Source of the DNA: Oceaniferula marina
GTDB lineage: Bacteria > Verrucomicrobiota > Verrucomicrobiia > Verrucomicrobiales > Akkermansiaceae
Direction: 5' to 3'
Assembly (NCBI RefSeq): GCF_013391475.1
Contig: NZ_JACBAZ010000012.1
Coordinates: 18,064 to 82,063 of the forward strand
Length of the DNA stretch: 64,000 nt
Part shown: in pieces, positions 35,371 through 44,202 of the stretch
Position numbering within the stretch: position 1 is the stretch's first letter
Layout: every line of letters starts with the position of its first letter
Notes under the pieces: generated by a model
What the model was told of the DNA's origin: nothing
Seen by the model: the letters and a program-made list of their open reading frames with translations, nothing else
The model's database searches: none
Program-made: the position numbers and the translations under genes

Positions 35371-36780
35371 TCATTGAACTTTTTTTGCCTTGGGCGGCGA
35401 CCAGGTGCCGTCAAGGGCATCTTGCTTGGGCCAGTAAAGGCGCATCACCAAGAAAAACGGACCGTTTGGTGCGGGCAACCAGTTGGACTCCTTGTCTTTG
35501 CCGGGTGAATCCTTTTGCACGTAGAGAGTGATGCCGCCATCAGCGTCCTTCTTGAGATCGGGCAGCATCGGCGAATTGATTAGATAACGGTTGATCGGAT
35601 TCGCGGTGAGCAGGCTTGACGGCAGTTCATACATGGTCAGTGACCAGAACGCATTGACCGGCGGCAACTGGCCCGGTGCAAACCGCATCGAGTATCGATT
35701 TTTTGACGCATCCAGTTTCTGACCGGTCGCATCAACGAAATAAATTGGATACATCGCCTCTTCTGCCGAATTGCCATAAATACCGCCCACGGCACCAGCC
35801 ATGCGTAAGAGGTAATCGTTTTTCAACGTTTCCCGTGTCCCGAAGGCATCGCTCGCTGTCACCTCGCCGGCGTCAACACGTTTCATCAGCCTATCGTGCT
35901 CTTTCCATGCATCGGCCATGCCGTCCTCTACCGCCTTGCGGATTTCGAGGGAAAGCGTTGCTTCATCAAAGGACTTGCCCGCACCGATCCCCAGCTTTGC
36001 AAATCGGGCCATGAGGTCCTTCTCGGAGGAATGCGTGGGACAGAACTGCAGAGCAAAGTTCAGGATTTGAAAGAACTTGATCGATGTGCGCTGCTGCTCG
36101 GGCGTGAGCGGATTGATGAAGTCAATCGCTGGCGCGGCCTTGGGCGTGGGCTTACCTAGAAACTGCGACAACGTTTGCACCTTGTAGCCAGCTTGCACTT
36201 TCTTCACATTATCGAGATCCTCGGGGTTAATGAGTTGAGTTCGATAGATTGCAAAAACCAGTTCTGTCTCAGACTTGATCACCGCTTTGATGCCCTCCGG
36301 CTTCTCACCCTTCCAGTCCGGGCCGGCGATAAGGAAACGACCGCCATCGTGTCCAGTGGTGCGGCTTCCAAGGTAGGCGAAGTTGTGGGTATAAGTATCG
36401 ATCAACTGCACAGAGAAATAGCGGCTCTTATCGATGACTGGCAGCGTTAGAACGATTGGCTCAGTCCGTAGATCCATGCCGAGCATGGAATAGGGGGTGT
36501 CAGAGTTAGGTGTCTGAATCGTCTTGTCTTCGGGCGTGTAAACACGGGGCGTGCTATTGATCTGATTCCATGGTGCTTGAAACTCAGGGTTGTCGCGATC
36601 CACGAAGTAGGCGTGTTGAACGCGATAGTTGTCCACGATGGAGTAGCCGTAAATGTATGCATCCTTGGCGATGGTGCGGGCTTCAGTTGGCGTGACGTCG
36701 GTTTGAGCGCTCACGTGCAGGGAGCAAACCGCTAGAGCTAGCACAGTCAGGCTGGATTTTATGATAGGCTTGGTATTCAT
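35371..36780 (-). CDS. Secreted DUF1254/DUF1214 protein, long paralogue
   Basis: Start at ATG 36780 (MNTKPIIKSSLTVLALAVCS), signal peptide ending near HVSAQ; the longer frame adds 19 unlikely residues. N-terminal DUF1254: AYIYGYSIVDNYRVQHAYF and TIQTPNSDTPYSMLGMDL. C-terminal DUF1214: LPPVNAFWSLTMYELPSSLL and NWLPAPNGPFFLVMRLYWPK. 469 residues. The ending LDGTWSPPK repeats in the 34312 product (LDGSWSLPE), confirming paralogy. No enzymatic role can be assigned. Confidence 0.87.
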   Translation of the reverse strand: MNTKPIIKSSLTVLALAVCSLHVSAQTDVTPTEARTIAKDAYIYGYSIVDNYRVQHAYFVDRDNPEFQAPWNQINSTPRVYTPEDKTIQTPNSDTPYSMLGMDLRTEPIVLTLPVIDKSRYFSVQLIDTYTHNFAYLGSRTTGHDGGRFLIAGPDWKGEKPEGIKAVIKSETELVFAIYRTQLINPEDLDNVKKVQAGYKVQTLSQFLGKPTPKAAPAIDFINPLTPEQQRTSIKFFQILNFALQFCPTHSSEKDLMARFAKLGIGAGKSFDEATLSLEIRKAVEDGMADAWKEHDRLMKRVDAGEVTASDAFGTRETLKNDYLLRMAGAVGGIYGNSAEEAMYPIYFVDATGQKLDASKNRYSMRFAPGQLPPVNAFWSLTMYELPSSLLTANPINRYLINSPMLPDLKKDADGGITLYVQKDSPGKDKESNWLPAPNGPFFLVMRLYWPKQDALDGTWSPPKAKKVQ

Positions 36781-37016
36781 GATTCTGACGGAGTATAAAT
36801 TGAGGTCGCCATTAATTGACCGTATTAGATACATCATCCATTATTGACAATGTCAATGCAGACTGTTGATGGCATAAAAGCTTCAGGGTTCCCTCACTTC
36901 AATTGTTCCTGTCTGGACACCGAAACGGATCAATCCCAAAGCTCGCGAGCAAAAACACCTCATTCCTCGTTTTGTGATCGACCCATCGTAAAGTCCCTCT
37001 CTACACTCCGCCTGCC

Positions 37017-37469
37017 ATGAAAACCAAATCCACACTCCTCGCGATCTGCCTCGTCCTCACTTCTTTGACCGCTTGCGCCAAAGAAAAGGTAGATCCTCTC
37101 AAGGCTCCAGCCGACGTTGCCGCCGCCCCTGCTGATGCCAAAGCCACCGCCTCAGGCTTGAAATCAAAGGTGCTCAAAAAAGGAACCGGCAAGAAGAAGC
37201 CTACCGCCACCGACACCGTGACAGTGCACTACTCCGGTTGGACCACCGACGGAAAATTATTCGATAGCTCCTACAAGCGGAACCAGAAAGCCAGCTTCCC
37301 GCTCAACCGCGTGATCAAAGGCTGGACCGAAGGACTTCAGCTCATGGTCGTGGGTGAAAAGCGCCGCTTCTGGATTCCGGCTGAACTCGCCTACGGCCCA
37401 GCCGTCCCTGGTAGCGGTCGCCCCGGCGGGATGCTCGTCTTTGACGTGGAACTTTTTGAAATCAAATAA
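37017..37469 (+). CDS. FKBP-type peptidyl-prolyl isomerase lipoprotein
   Basis: Speeds cis-trans isomerisation at proline in the envelope. Signal with lipobox L-T-A-C (Cys 20), linker PADVAAAPADAKATASG, then one FKBP domain: VHYSGWTTDGKLFDSSY, FPLNRVIKGWTEGLQLMVVG, and AYGPAVPGSGRPGGMLVF. 150 residues. Its FKBP domain is nearly the same as domains 1 and 3 of the three-domain protein at 38151, so these genes are products of local duplication. Confidence 0.92.
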   Translation: MKTKSTLLAICLVLTSLTACAKEKVDPLKAPADVAAAPADAKATASGLKSKVLKKGTGKKKPTATDTVTVHYSGWTTDGKLFDSSYKRNQKASFPLNRVIKGWTEGLQLMVVGEKRRFWIPAELAYGPAVPGSGRPGGMLVFDVELFEIK

Positions 37470-37664
37470 TCCACTCGCGCATCGGGACCATTCGCGCATT
37501 GGTGGGACGGACTCTTTTTGATCGAGAGCCTTGCCAGCGCTGTTACGGTGATGGTGCTGCCGAGCTGCCGGCGTCACACTTCAGGACGGTCCGGCAGCAG
37601 CAAAAAGCGGCGACCCTGAACAGGGTCACCGCTTGTAAAATGGAGATGGGGCTCGGTTCCGACA
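37470..37664. other. Short gap holding a terminator
   Basis: Apart from the hairpin at 37601-37634 I see nothing here that codes for protein or RNA. Confidence 0.4.
37601..37634 (-). terminator. Hairpin terminator for the small basic protein gene
   Basis: On the minus strand AAGCGGTGACCCTG / CAGGGTCGCCGCTT pair with one mismatch around TT, then TTTTTG. On the plus strand the T-run is missing, so it mainly serves the 37731 gene. Confidence 0.65.
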
Positions 37665-37730
37665 CTATCTCCCTAGGCGCTCGATCAGAGCGAGACCAAC
37701 CAGGCCGAGAAGCGCCGGTGAGGAGGAAAA
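37665..37730 (-). pseudogene. PEP-CTERM-tail-like remnant
   Basis: Directly after the TAA of the small basic protein gene and in the same frame, 21 codons read FSSPALLGLVGLALIERLGR up to TAG (the first residue included). This resembles a PEP-CTERM tail (PSSxALLGLxGLALxLRRRK) without the PEP and with a decayed basic end. It may be the last trace of a lost gene or chance. Confidence 0.3.
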
Positions 37731-37931
37731 TTATCCCTGATGAGCTGCAATTACCTTTTTGGGGTGCTTAAGCAGAGTGCGAACTTCCGTTGAGTTCATT
37801 GCTGCAACAGTCGCTTCGTCCACGCCGAGAGCGACAAGGCGGCGGCTTTGCACTTTTTGGCGCTGCTTTCTTGCGCCGGCTGATTTTGTAGGACGAGTTC
37901 TGTTGTTGTTACGCTGTAATGATGTAGCCAT
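37731..37931 (-). CDS. Small basic protein, possibly ribosome-associated
   Basis: 66 residues, MATSLQRNNNRTRPTKSAGA then KQRQKVQSRRL, strongly basic in the first half, with a short helical C-terminus (ATVAAMNSTEVRTLLKHP). It has the composition of a ribosomal or nucleic-acid-binding protein but matches no ribosomal protein I know. ATG at 37931; a terminator-like hairpin follows. It is convergent with the 37017 FKBP gene. I believe it is real because of its clean composition and terminator. Confidence 0.65.
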   Translation of the reverse strand: MATSLQRNNNRTRPTKSAGARKQRQKVQSRRLVALGVDEATVAAMNSTEVRTLLKHPKKVIAAHQG

Positions 37932-38150
37932 AATAGTAGTTTAGATTGATAGTTGAAGAGGTTAAGATCCGTCTGATCGACAGGCGCGAATCAGCTCGGT
38001 CCGGAGACTACTAGTCGACCAACTAAGCTCAGTCAACTGGAAACCAATCCCAAGTACGGAGCGGAGTCAGCAAGTCCGTGGACTGATCGATCATGGGATC
38101 GTCAGCCTATAAGAGGAGGCAAAAATGAATGGCAGAAAGCCAGCCCGCGT

Positions 38151-39260
38151 CTAGCGGACGATTTCGAGGAACTCGATGTCGAAAACGAGCATCCCGCCTG
38201 GGCGACCGCTGCCAGGGACGGCTGGGCCGTAGGCAAGCTCGGCCGGAATCCAGAAACGACGTTTTTCACCGGTGACCATCAGTTGCACCCCTTCGGTCCA
38301 GCCTTTGATCACACCGTTCAGTGGGAACTCCGTGGGTTCCCCACGAGTCACTGAGCTATCAAACATTTCTCCGTCGGTGGTCCATCCAGAGTAGTGAACT
38401 TTCACGGTGTCGGTGGCCTTGGGCTTCTCTTCTCCCTTTCCTGCGCTGAGCACTTTATGGGCAAGTCCGCTGTCGGTCTTCTCGGCATCGGCAGGAACCG
38501 CTGCCACATCCTCAGGAACCGCTGGTGCAGGAGGAGCTTGTTTGAAGGAAACGAGTTCAAGGTCTGCAACGATGAATCCACCGGGAGCCTGGGGCTCGGG
38601 CAACCATGCCTGGCGCTGCTCTGCGGTATCCATCTCGGCAAGAATCTCCGCAAGAACCGGCGGCAGTTTATCAAGTGGCATACTTGGAGGCGACTGCTCT
38701 TTACGGGTATCCTGCACGGTTTCTCCTGCCATCGTCTTGGCGGTAAAATGGAAAGTGACGACGCTATCTGCACCCGGCTTTTCGCCGGAACCTTGTTTGA
38801 TGATTTTGTAGGCCACTCCCCCGGCGGTTTTCTCGGCATCCGCAGGTGGCTTCGCAATTTCTTTGATAGCGAGAAGCTCCACATCAAAGCAAAGCATGCC
38901 ACCTGGGCGACCGCTACCAGCAACAACAGGACCGTAGGCCAGATCTTCAGGAATCCAGAAGCGGCGTTTCTCCCCGACCACCATCAGCTGCAGACCTTCG
39001 GTCCAACCGGCAATCACCTGACCGAGCGGAAAACTGGTTGGCTCACCGCGGCTCACCGAGCTATCGAACATTTTTCCGTCCGTGGTCCAGCCAGAGTAGT
39101 GGACGGTCACCGCGTCTGTGGCGCTTGGTTTTACATCGCCGGTTCCGGCTTGGAGGACTTTCGATGCGAGACCGCTCTCGGTCACGATGGAATCAGCGGG
39201 GGCGGCGGCGACATCAGCAGGTGTTTCTGGCATATTATTTTTAGGTTGGGCCGCTTCCAT
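38151..39260 (-). CDS. Three-domain FKBP isomerase with degenerate middle domain
   Basis: 369 residues with no signal peptide visible (starts MEAAQPKNNMPETPADVAAA; ATG 39233 is an alternative), so cytoplasmic unless exported otherwise. Domain 1 (about 20-130) and domain 3 (about 255-369) are full FKBPs: VHYSGWTTDGKMFDSS, GEKRRFWIPEDLAYGP, and the equivalent in domain 3. The middle domain (about 140-245) keeps GVAYKIIKQGSGEKPGADS but has lost the AYG flap and the GWxEGLQ motif, so it is probably a non-catalytic spacer or chaperone module. Each domain starts with a PxDVAAxPADxxxTxSGL-like linker. Confidence 0.88.
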   Translation of the reverse strand: MEAAQPKNNMPETPADVAAAPADSIVTESGLASKVLQAGTGDVKPSATDAVTVHYSGWTTDGKMFDSSVSRGEPTSFPLGQVIAGWTEGLQLMVVGEKRRFWIPEDLAYGPVVAGSGRPGGMLCFDVELLAIKEIAKPPADAEKTAGGVAYKIIKQGSGEKPGADSVVTFHFTAKTMAGETVQDTRKEQSPPSMPLDKLPPVLAEILAEMDTAEQRQAWLPEPQAPGGFIVADLELVSFKQAPPAPAVPEDVAAVPADAEKTDSGLAHKVLSAGKGEEKPKATDTVKVHYSGWTTDGEMFDSSVTRGEPTEFPLNGVIKGWTEGVQLMVTGEKRRFWIPAELAYGPAVPGSGRPGGMLVFDIEFLEIVR

Positions 39261-39560
39261 TATCGAGGCGGCGGGGTGATGGTGTCCGGAGTATCCCCGT
39301 CATTCGCAATGACCGACATCACTGAATCGCTTCAGCAGTCATCAATGGTCTTGATAAGGGATAAGCTTGGGATTTTGATTGGGGGGGGGCAAGCATCCAT
39401 ACGAGAAACCATCTGTCAACCACCCGCTGGGCTAAATACCAAGAGATGGAAAGGGGGGCAGAAAAGCACGCTCCCCCCCTCCCCGCCCGAGATCATTCTC
39501 CAATCAACGCAGCAATATCTTGTTCAATGCATTTCATCGATGACGATATCAAATGCGAAC
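39261..39560. other. 300-base gap, nothing recognised
   Basis: No gene, repeat or terminator that I can support. There is a run of nine or ten G near 39382 and a C-rich tract near 39473. Confidence 0.4.
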
Positions 39561-40265
39561 TCAAGGGGCCGTCAGCGCCTGGCCGTTGTCGGATGCATCC
39601 AATCCAAGCAAGAAGGGAGCGGCAGCAGCGGCCCACTCTTCCGGGCTCCTATGGTGTCCAGCCTCCTCACCAAAGCACTTCTGTAACATCGGCGTATTGA
39701 TGATCCCCGGATTCAAAGCCACCACAGCCAAGCCTGCGGGCAACTCCTGGGCCAAGGCTTGAGACAAGCCTTCAACCGCCCATTTGCTGGCACAGTAGGG
39801 TGCTACTTCAGGGGAAGTCGACCTACCCCAGCCGGAAGAATAATTGACAATCACCCCCTTGCCCGCTTCCTGCATCAACGGCACACTGTGGCGGATCAGG
39901 TTGGCCGTGCCGTTGATATTGACGGCCGTCAGCGCATCAAACTCTTCCGCTGTAATCTCCCACAACGGAGCCGGACGATTCACAAGCGCCGCATTGTTGA
40001 CGAGCAGATCCGGGGGACCGAAACGTTGGTAAGCTTTCTCACAAAACCTCGCCACCTGACCGTCATCCGCCACATCCACCACAGCCAACCATGTCTGGTC
40101 TGGATACGCATGCTTCAGTTCCTCGATCACGTCCTCATTCCGGCCGCAACCGCAAACCCGATGGCCAGATTGGATAAAAACATCAAGCAATGCCCTGCCC
40201 AAACCGGACGTGCATCCGGTCAACCAAATCACCCTGGTATCGTTCTTCCTTTTTCTATCAATCAT
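39561..40265 (-). CDS. Short-chain dehydrogenase/reductase
   Basis: Start at ATG 40265 (MIDRKRKNDTRVIWLTGCTS); ATGs further upstream (40283, 40310) are possible but add non-family sequence. Rossmann motif TGCTSGLG at 16-23, NNAA at 90-93, catalytic S143/S144 region, and Y157-x-x-x-K161 in YCASK. 234 residues. A classical SDR with unknown substrate. It stands alone, divergent from the PEP-CTERM F5/8C gene. Confidence 0.88.
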   Translation of the reverse strand: MIDRKRKNDTRVIWLTGCTSGLGRALLDVFIQSGHRVCGCGRNEDVIEELKHAYPDQTWLAVVDVADDGQVARFCEKAYQRFGPPDLLVNNAALVNRPAPLWEITAEEFDALTAVNINGTANLIRHSVPLMQEAGKGVIVNYSSGWGRSTSPEVAPYCASKWAVEGLSQALAQELPAGLAVVALNPGIINTPMLQKCFGEEAGHHRSPEEWAAAAAPFLLGLDASDNGQALTAP

Positions 40266-40455
40266 AGCGCACTGATACCCCATTTTTATAACGATTGCCA
40301 GCCCGTTCATCCAAGAAGGATTCTCCTTGACCTCATGCAAACAGATTCGCTTTAATACCTAGCACAATCTTTTGCATACAAGCATCGAAGTTCCTAACCT
40401 TCTCTCCATACTGGCCTCACCCTCCCTCTCCATCTTCCTCAAGCTTTATCCCGAC

Positions 40456-41520
40456 ATGACCTCAAAACTAACGCTCCTTTGTTCACTCGCAGCTGCCGGG
40501 GCCTCGTCCGCAGCCCTCATCACCGGCACTTCGGTCCTCAACAAAACCAACTGGGCCCTCGACCCCGGAGCCTCGGCCAGCCAATCGAGCACCGCATCAG
40601 GCGGCACCGCTAATCGAGCGATCGACGGCAACACAAGCGGAGCCTGGAACAACGGCTCGGTCACACACACCGCCCCAACGGACACCACAGCCAACTGGAC
40701 CGTCGACCTCGGTCAGGACCGGGCGATCAACCAGATCGTGATCTACAACCGGACCGATTGTTGTGGCAACCGCCTGTCAAACGTATCACTACTCACCAGC
40801 ACCAGCCCAGCCTTTGATTCGACCACCTACGACTCAGGTAATATTGCCGGCAACCTGGGAAACCGATCATATTGGTCAGTGAATTCCACCGGGCGTTATG
40901 TTCGCATTCAACGCGACGGCCCGAGCACTGGCGGAGAAAACATCATCTCTCTGGCCGAGGTCCAAATCTTCGGAGGCTCTCAATTCGGATACAATAATCT
41001 TGCACCAAATGGCACGGCCACCCAGTCCAGCACACTGGTCAACGGAGCCAATCCCGCCGCAGCCAAAGCCATCGACGGCAACCTCAACGATAATTTCAAC
41101 AGCGGATCCACCACCCACACAGCAGCAGGCGGGGGCACCCCCGTCTTCTGGGAAGTCAGCTTCACCGAACTCACCAACATCAACGAAATCGCCCTCTACA
41201 ACCGAGGCGACTGCTGCCCGGAACGTCTGAGTAACTTTCGGGTCTCGGTCTTCGATGGAGACACCGAAGTCTGGGGAGAAAACTACTTCGAAGGCAGTGG
41301 CCAGGCAGAAGATATTTTAAGCATCCAGGAGGACACCGGAGCCTTTTTTGCAAGTGGGGACCGCGTCCGGGTGGAACTGATCGGAGGCTCCAATAATGCC
41401 GGGAACGACATTCTCTCATTACGCGAAGTCGAAATCTACGGCACCGTTGTCCCCGAAACATCCAGCGCGGCCCTGATTGGACTCGCTGGTCTGGCCCTGA
41501 TCCTGCGACGCAAAAAATAA
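40456..41520 (+). CDS. PEP-CTERM protein with two F5/8C-like domains
   Basis: Start at ATG 40456 (MTSKLTLLCSLAAAGASSAA), signal peptide. Two discoidin-like carbohydrate-binding repeats: first with ASQSSTASGGTANRAIDGNT and IVIYNRTDCCGNRLSNVSL, second with ATQSSTLVNGANPAAAKAID and IALYNRGDCCPERLSNFRV. Both carry the D-C-C pair, so adjacent cysteines are conserved between repeats. It ends VVPETSSAALIGLAGLALIL plus RRKK, a PEP-CTERM tail with PET in place of PEP. 354 residues. Probably a sorted surface lectin-like protein. A strong terminator follows. Confidence 0.87.
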   Translation: MTSKLTLLCSLAAAGASSAALITGTSVLNKTNWALDPGASASQSSTASGGTANRAIDGNTSGAWNNGSVTHTAPTDTTANWTVDLGQDRAINQIVIYNRTDCCGNRLSNVSLLTSTSPAFDSTTYDSGNIAGNLGNRSYWSVNSTGRYVRIQRDGPSTGGENIISLAEVQIFGGSQFGYNNLAPNGTATQSSTLVNGANPAAAKAIDGNLNDNFNSGSTTHTAAGGGTPVFWEVSFTELTNINEIALYNRGDCCPERLSNFRVSVFDGDTEVWGENYFEGSGQAEDILSIQEDTGAFFASGDRVRVELIGGSNNAGNDILSLREVEIYGTVVPETSSAALIGLAGLALILRRKK

Positions 41521-41547
41521 GCAATTCTCGGGAACGATCTCTGATTC

Positions 41548-41583
41548 ACCGAATGCGGGCCTACTCGCATTCGGTCTTTTTTT
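41548..41583 (+). terminator. Intrinsic terminator after the F5/8C PEP-CTERM gene
   Basis: Perfect 10-bp stem ACCGAATGCG / CGCATTCGGT with an 8-nt loop, followed by CTTTTTTT. It starts 27 bases after the stop. Confidence 0.88.
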
Positions 41584-41601
41584 GTCTGGCTCCCGTTCAA
41601 A

Positions 41602-42276
41602 TCAAGACTCGAACTCAAGAGTATACCCCAGCCCCCGCCTGGTCTTGATCGGATCCTCACCTCCACTGGAACGGATTTTGGCACGCAAGGACTTGATGTG
41701 CGCATCCACCGTTCGGTCCATCGCCGAGCCCGGGTCATCCCACGCTTTCTCCAACAACTGCTCGCGGGTAAAAATCCTCCCCGGCTGCGACATCAAAGCG
41801 ACTAATAATTTATATTCGTGTGCCGTCAATGGCAGGCACTCACCACAGCAATGCACCTGCATCGACTCCGGATCGTGAACCAGACAGCCGACTTGCTCGG
41901 GAATGGTCGTCGGCCGCCCCGAGGTCCGGCGCAACACTGCCCTCACCCGGGCACAAACTTCACGGGGGCTGAACGGCTTGGTGACATAGTCATCCCCACC
42001 GAGCTCCAGCCCCAAAACCCGGTCAATTTCAGAATCCCGTGCAGTTAAAAACAAAACGGGCACCGCCGAGAAAGTCCTGATCTTGCGACATAAATCAAAG
42101 CCTGACATATCCGGCAAACCCACGTCCAGGATCGCAAAATCAATCCCCTGCTCAAACACAGGCAACGCTTTCCCGGCGGTGGTAACATGAATAACCTCAA
42201 AATGCTCGGTTTCCAAAGCATACACCAAGGTGTCCGCAATCGACACCTCATCCTCAACGAGCAGAACACGTGGCAT
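41602..42276 (-). CDS. OmpR-family response regulator, CreB-like
   Basis: Start at ATG 42276 (MPRVLLVEDEVSIADTLVYA). Receiver domain: E9/D10 pocket, phosphoacceptor D51 in FAILDVGLPDMSGFDLCRKI, T in FLTARD, K in YVTKPFSPREVCARVRAVL. Winged-helix DNA-binding domain with PGRIFTREQLLEKAWD and DRTVDAHIKSLRAKIR. The wording closely follows E. coli CreB (LDVGLPD.SGF.LCR, KPFSPREVCARVR). 224 residues. No histidine kinase is adjacent, so it is an orphan in this window. Confidence 0.9.
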   Translation of the reverse strand: MPRVLLVEDEVSIADTLVYALETEHFEVIHVTTAGKALPVFEQGIDFAILDVGLPDMSGFDLCRKIRTFSAVPVLFLTARDSEIDRVLGLELGGDDYVTKPFSPREVCARVRAVLRRTSGRPTTIPEQVGCLVHDPESMQVHCCGECLPLTAHEYKLLVALMSQPGRIFTREQLLEKAWDDPGSAMDRTVDAHIKSLRAKIRSSGGEDPIKTRRGLGYTLEFES

Positions 42277-42441
42277 GTCCCAAGACTCCGGAATCCCATG
42301 CTCCGAGTCAAGAACTGAACCCGAAGTGCCCAAACATTCCATCACACGCGGACAAGACAAATTTTCCGTGCCAAATAAACCGCTGGACAGGGGCAGAATG
42401 TGCCCCTAGGTTTGCCGCCCATTATCAGTAATACTCGATTT

Positions 42442-43344
42442 ATGAAAAATAAGCATATCGCCTCCGTCATCGGAGTTATCGGGCTCGCCGGCATCACCGG
42501 AATGAGCACCCTCAACGCGCAAACGCCTACCCCACCAGCACCGGCTCCCGTACCAACTCCAGCCCTGCCGGAACTCTCCGAGGCAGAAGTCAAAGAAATC
42601 AGCTCCTTCCTGCTCGGATTCCAACAAGGTCAAGGCCTTGGAGGCAACGGCCTGACTGCTGCAGACGTCAGCACCGATGACCTCGTCAAAGGATTCCTCG
42701 CCGGCCTCAAAGGTGGACGCCCTGAAATCCCGGAAGAAAAAATCCGCGCAGCCATGCAGGCACTCAGCAAAGCCGTTGGCGACCGTGAAGCCAAAAAAGG
42801 TGAGGCCAACCTCGCTGCCGGCAAAGCATTTCTCGAAAAAAATGGCAAACGTGAAGGTGTCACCACCACCCCTAGCGGCCTCCAGTACGAAATCCTCAAT
42901 AAAGGAGGTAGCGAAAAATACGCCGCCCCAGCCGGAGGAGCCCAGGACACTGGAACCAAATTCCTGGTGAACTATCGTGGCACCCTGATTGACGGAACCG
43001 AATTCGACAAGTCACCAGAAGGATCCCCCTTCCCGATGACCCTCCAGGTCATCCCAGGCTTCAAAGAAGCCCTGACCACCATGCCCGTCGGAGCAAAATG
43101 GAAACTCTTCATCCCATCGGAACTCGCCTATGGCCCACGCGCCGCTGGTCCGAAAATCGGAGCCAATAGCACCCTGATCTTCGAACTCGAGCTGCTGGAA
43201 ATCCAAAAGGCCCCAGCCGCACTGCCACCGGTTCCGGTCCCGACACCTGGTGCCGCACCCATCAAACCCAAGGCAACGGCCGTCACACCACCAGTGAAGG
43301 TTCCCGTTCCTCCCAAGGAAAAGAAATCCGAGAAGGCCGAATAA
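42442..43344 (+). CDS. Secreted FKBP isomerase with N-terminal dimer domain
   Basis: Start at ATG 42442 (MKNKHIASVIGVIGLAGITG), signal peptide ending near STLNA. A Pro-rich linker, an FkpA/Mip-like N-terminal helical domain (ELSEAEVKEISSFLLGFQQG to EANLAAGKAFLEKNGKREGV), then one FKBP domain: GVTTTPSGLQYEIL, FLVNYRGTLIDGTEFDKS, ELAYGPRAAGPKIGANSTLI. A Pro/Lys tail ends KEKKSEKAE. 300 residues. Periplasmic folding helper; third FKBP gene within 7 kb but not a recent copy of the other two. Confidence 0.92.
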   Translation: MKNKHIASVIGVIGLAGITGMSTLNAQTPTPPAPAPVPTPALPELSEAEVKEISSFLLGFQQGQGLGGNGLTAADVSTDDLVKGFLAGLKGGRPEIPEEKIRAAMQALSKAVGDREAKKGEANLAAGKAFLEKNGKREGVTTTPSGLQYEILNKGGSEKYAAPAGGAQDTGTKFLVNYRGTLIDGTEFDKSPEGSPFPMTLQVIPGFKEALTTMPVGAKWKLFIPSELAYGPRAAGPKIGANSTLIFELELLEIQKAPAALPPVPVPTPGAAPIKPKATAVTPPVKVPVPPKEKKSEKAE

Positions 43345-43385
43345 TCCCGGAGATTCCGGTATTGCCAAACAAGCTCATTTATCCA

Positions 43386-43418
43386 AGACTGTCGGACATA
43401 CTCCGACAGTCTTTTTTT
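43386..43418 (+). terminator. Intrinsic terminator after fkp gene
   Basis: Perfect 11-bp stem AGACTGTCGGA / TCCGACAGTCT with loop CATAC, followed by TTTTTT, 41 bases after the FKBP stop. Confidence 0.92.
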
Positions 43419-43487
43419 GGGGCCCGCGCCAGAGCCCGCCAGAGTCTAACACCCATCTCAATCAACCAGCCAACCAAGCTTCTAACC

Positions 43488-44183
43488 ATGACTAATCTCA
43501 CCTACTACGGACACGCCTGTTTTTCGGTAGAAATTGCCGGCAAAACTCTACTCTTTGATCCCTTTATCACCCCCAACCCACTGGCACAGGAGATCGACAT
43601 CAACAGCATTCAGGCTGATTACGTCCTGATCAGCCACGGCCATGAAGACCACGTGGCCGACGCCCTGGACATCCTGAAACGCACCGGTGCCACCCTGATC
43701 TCGAACTTTGAAATCGTTACCTGGTTCGGCCAACAAGGCATCACCAACGCCCACCCGCTCAACCACGGCGGCAAAGCCCACTTCCCTTTCGGATCTGTCA
43801 AATACGTCAACGCAGTGCACTCGTCCATCCTTCCCGACGGCACCTACGGAGGCAACCCCGGCGGTTTCGTCATCGAATCCGACCAAGATCATTTCTACTT
43901 TTCCGGCGACACCGCCCTCACCCTCGATATGACCCTGCTTGGAGAACTTCACCAGCTCGACTGGGCGGTGCTCTGCGTCGGAGATAACTTCACCATGGGC
44001 CCCGAAGACGCCGCCATCTGTGCCGAATGGGCCAGAGTGAAGGAAGTTGTGGGCGTTCACTTCGACACCTTCCCCTATGTGGAAATCGACCACGCCCAAG
44101 CCAAGGCCGCTTTTGCGGACAAGGGCATCACCCTGCACTTGCCCGGCATCGGCAAAACCCTGCCACTCAACGCTTCAAGCTAG
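43488..44183 (+). CDS. UPF0173-type metal-dependent hydrolase
   Basis: Start at ATG 43488 (MTNLTYYGHACFSVEIAGKT). Metallo-beta-lactamase fold: LLFDPFITPNPLA, metal motif SHGHEDH (H50, H52, D54, H55), NAVHSS, FSGDTALT and the C-terminal VGVHFDTFP. 231 residues, normal length for the UPF0173 (YtkL-like) family, whose substrate is unknown. It is followed after 19 bases by ispF on the same strand and they probably share a transcript with radC. Confidence 0.9.
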   Translation: MTNLTYYGHACFSVEIAGKTLLFDPFITPNPLAQEIDINSIQADYVLISHGHEDHVADALDILKRTGATLISNFEIVTWFGQQGITNAHPLNHGGKAHFPFGSVKYVNAVHSSILPDGTYGGNPGGFVIESDQDHFYFSGDTALTLDMTLLGELHQLDWAVLCVGDNFTMGPEDAAICAEWARVKEVVGVHFDTFPYVEIDHAQAKAAFADKGITLHLPGIGKTLPLNASS

Positions 44184-44202
44184 TCCACAACCCAACTATC
44201 CC

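Noticed and set aside
38394..39686. 430-residue plus-strand open frame
   Set aside because: Antisense to the three-domain FKBP gene; no family character and it crosses a non-coding gap.
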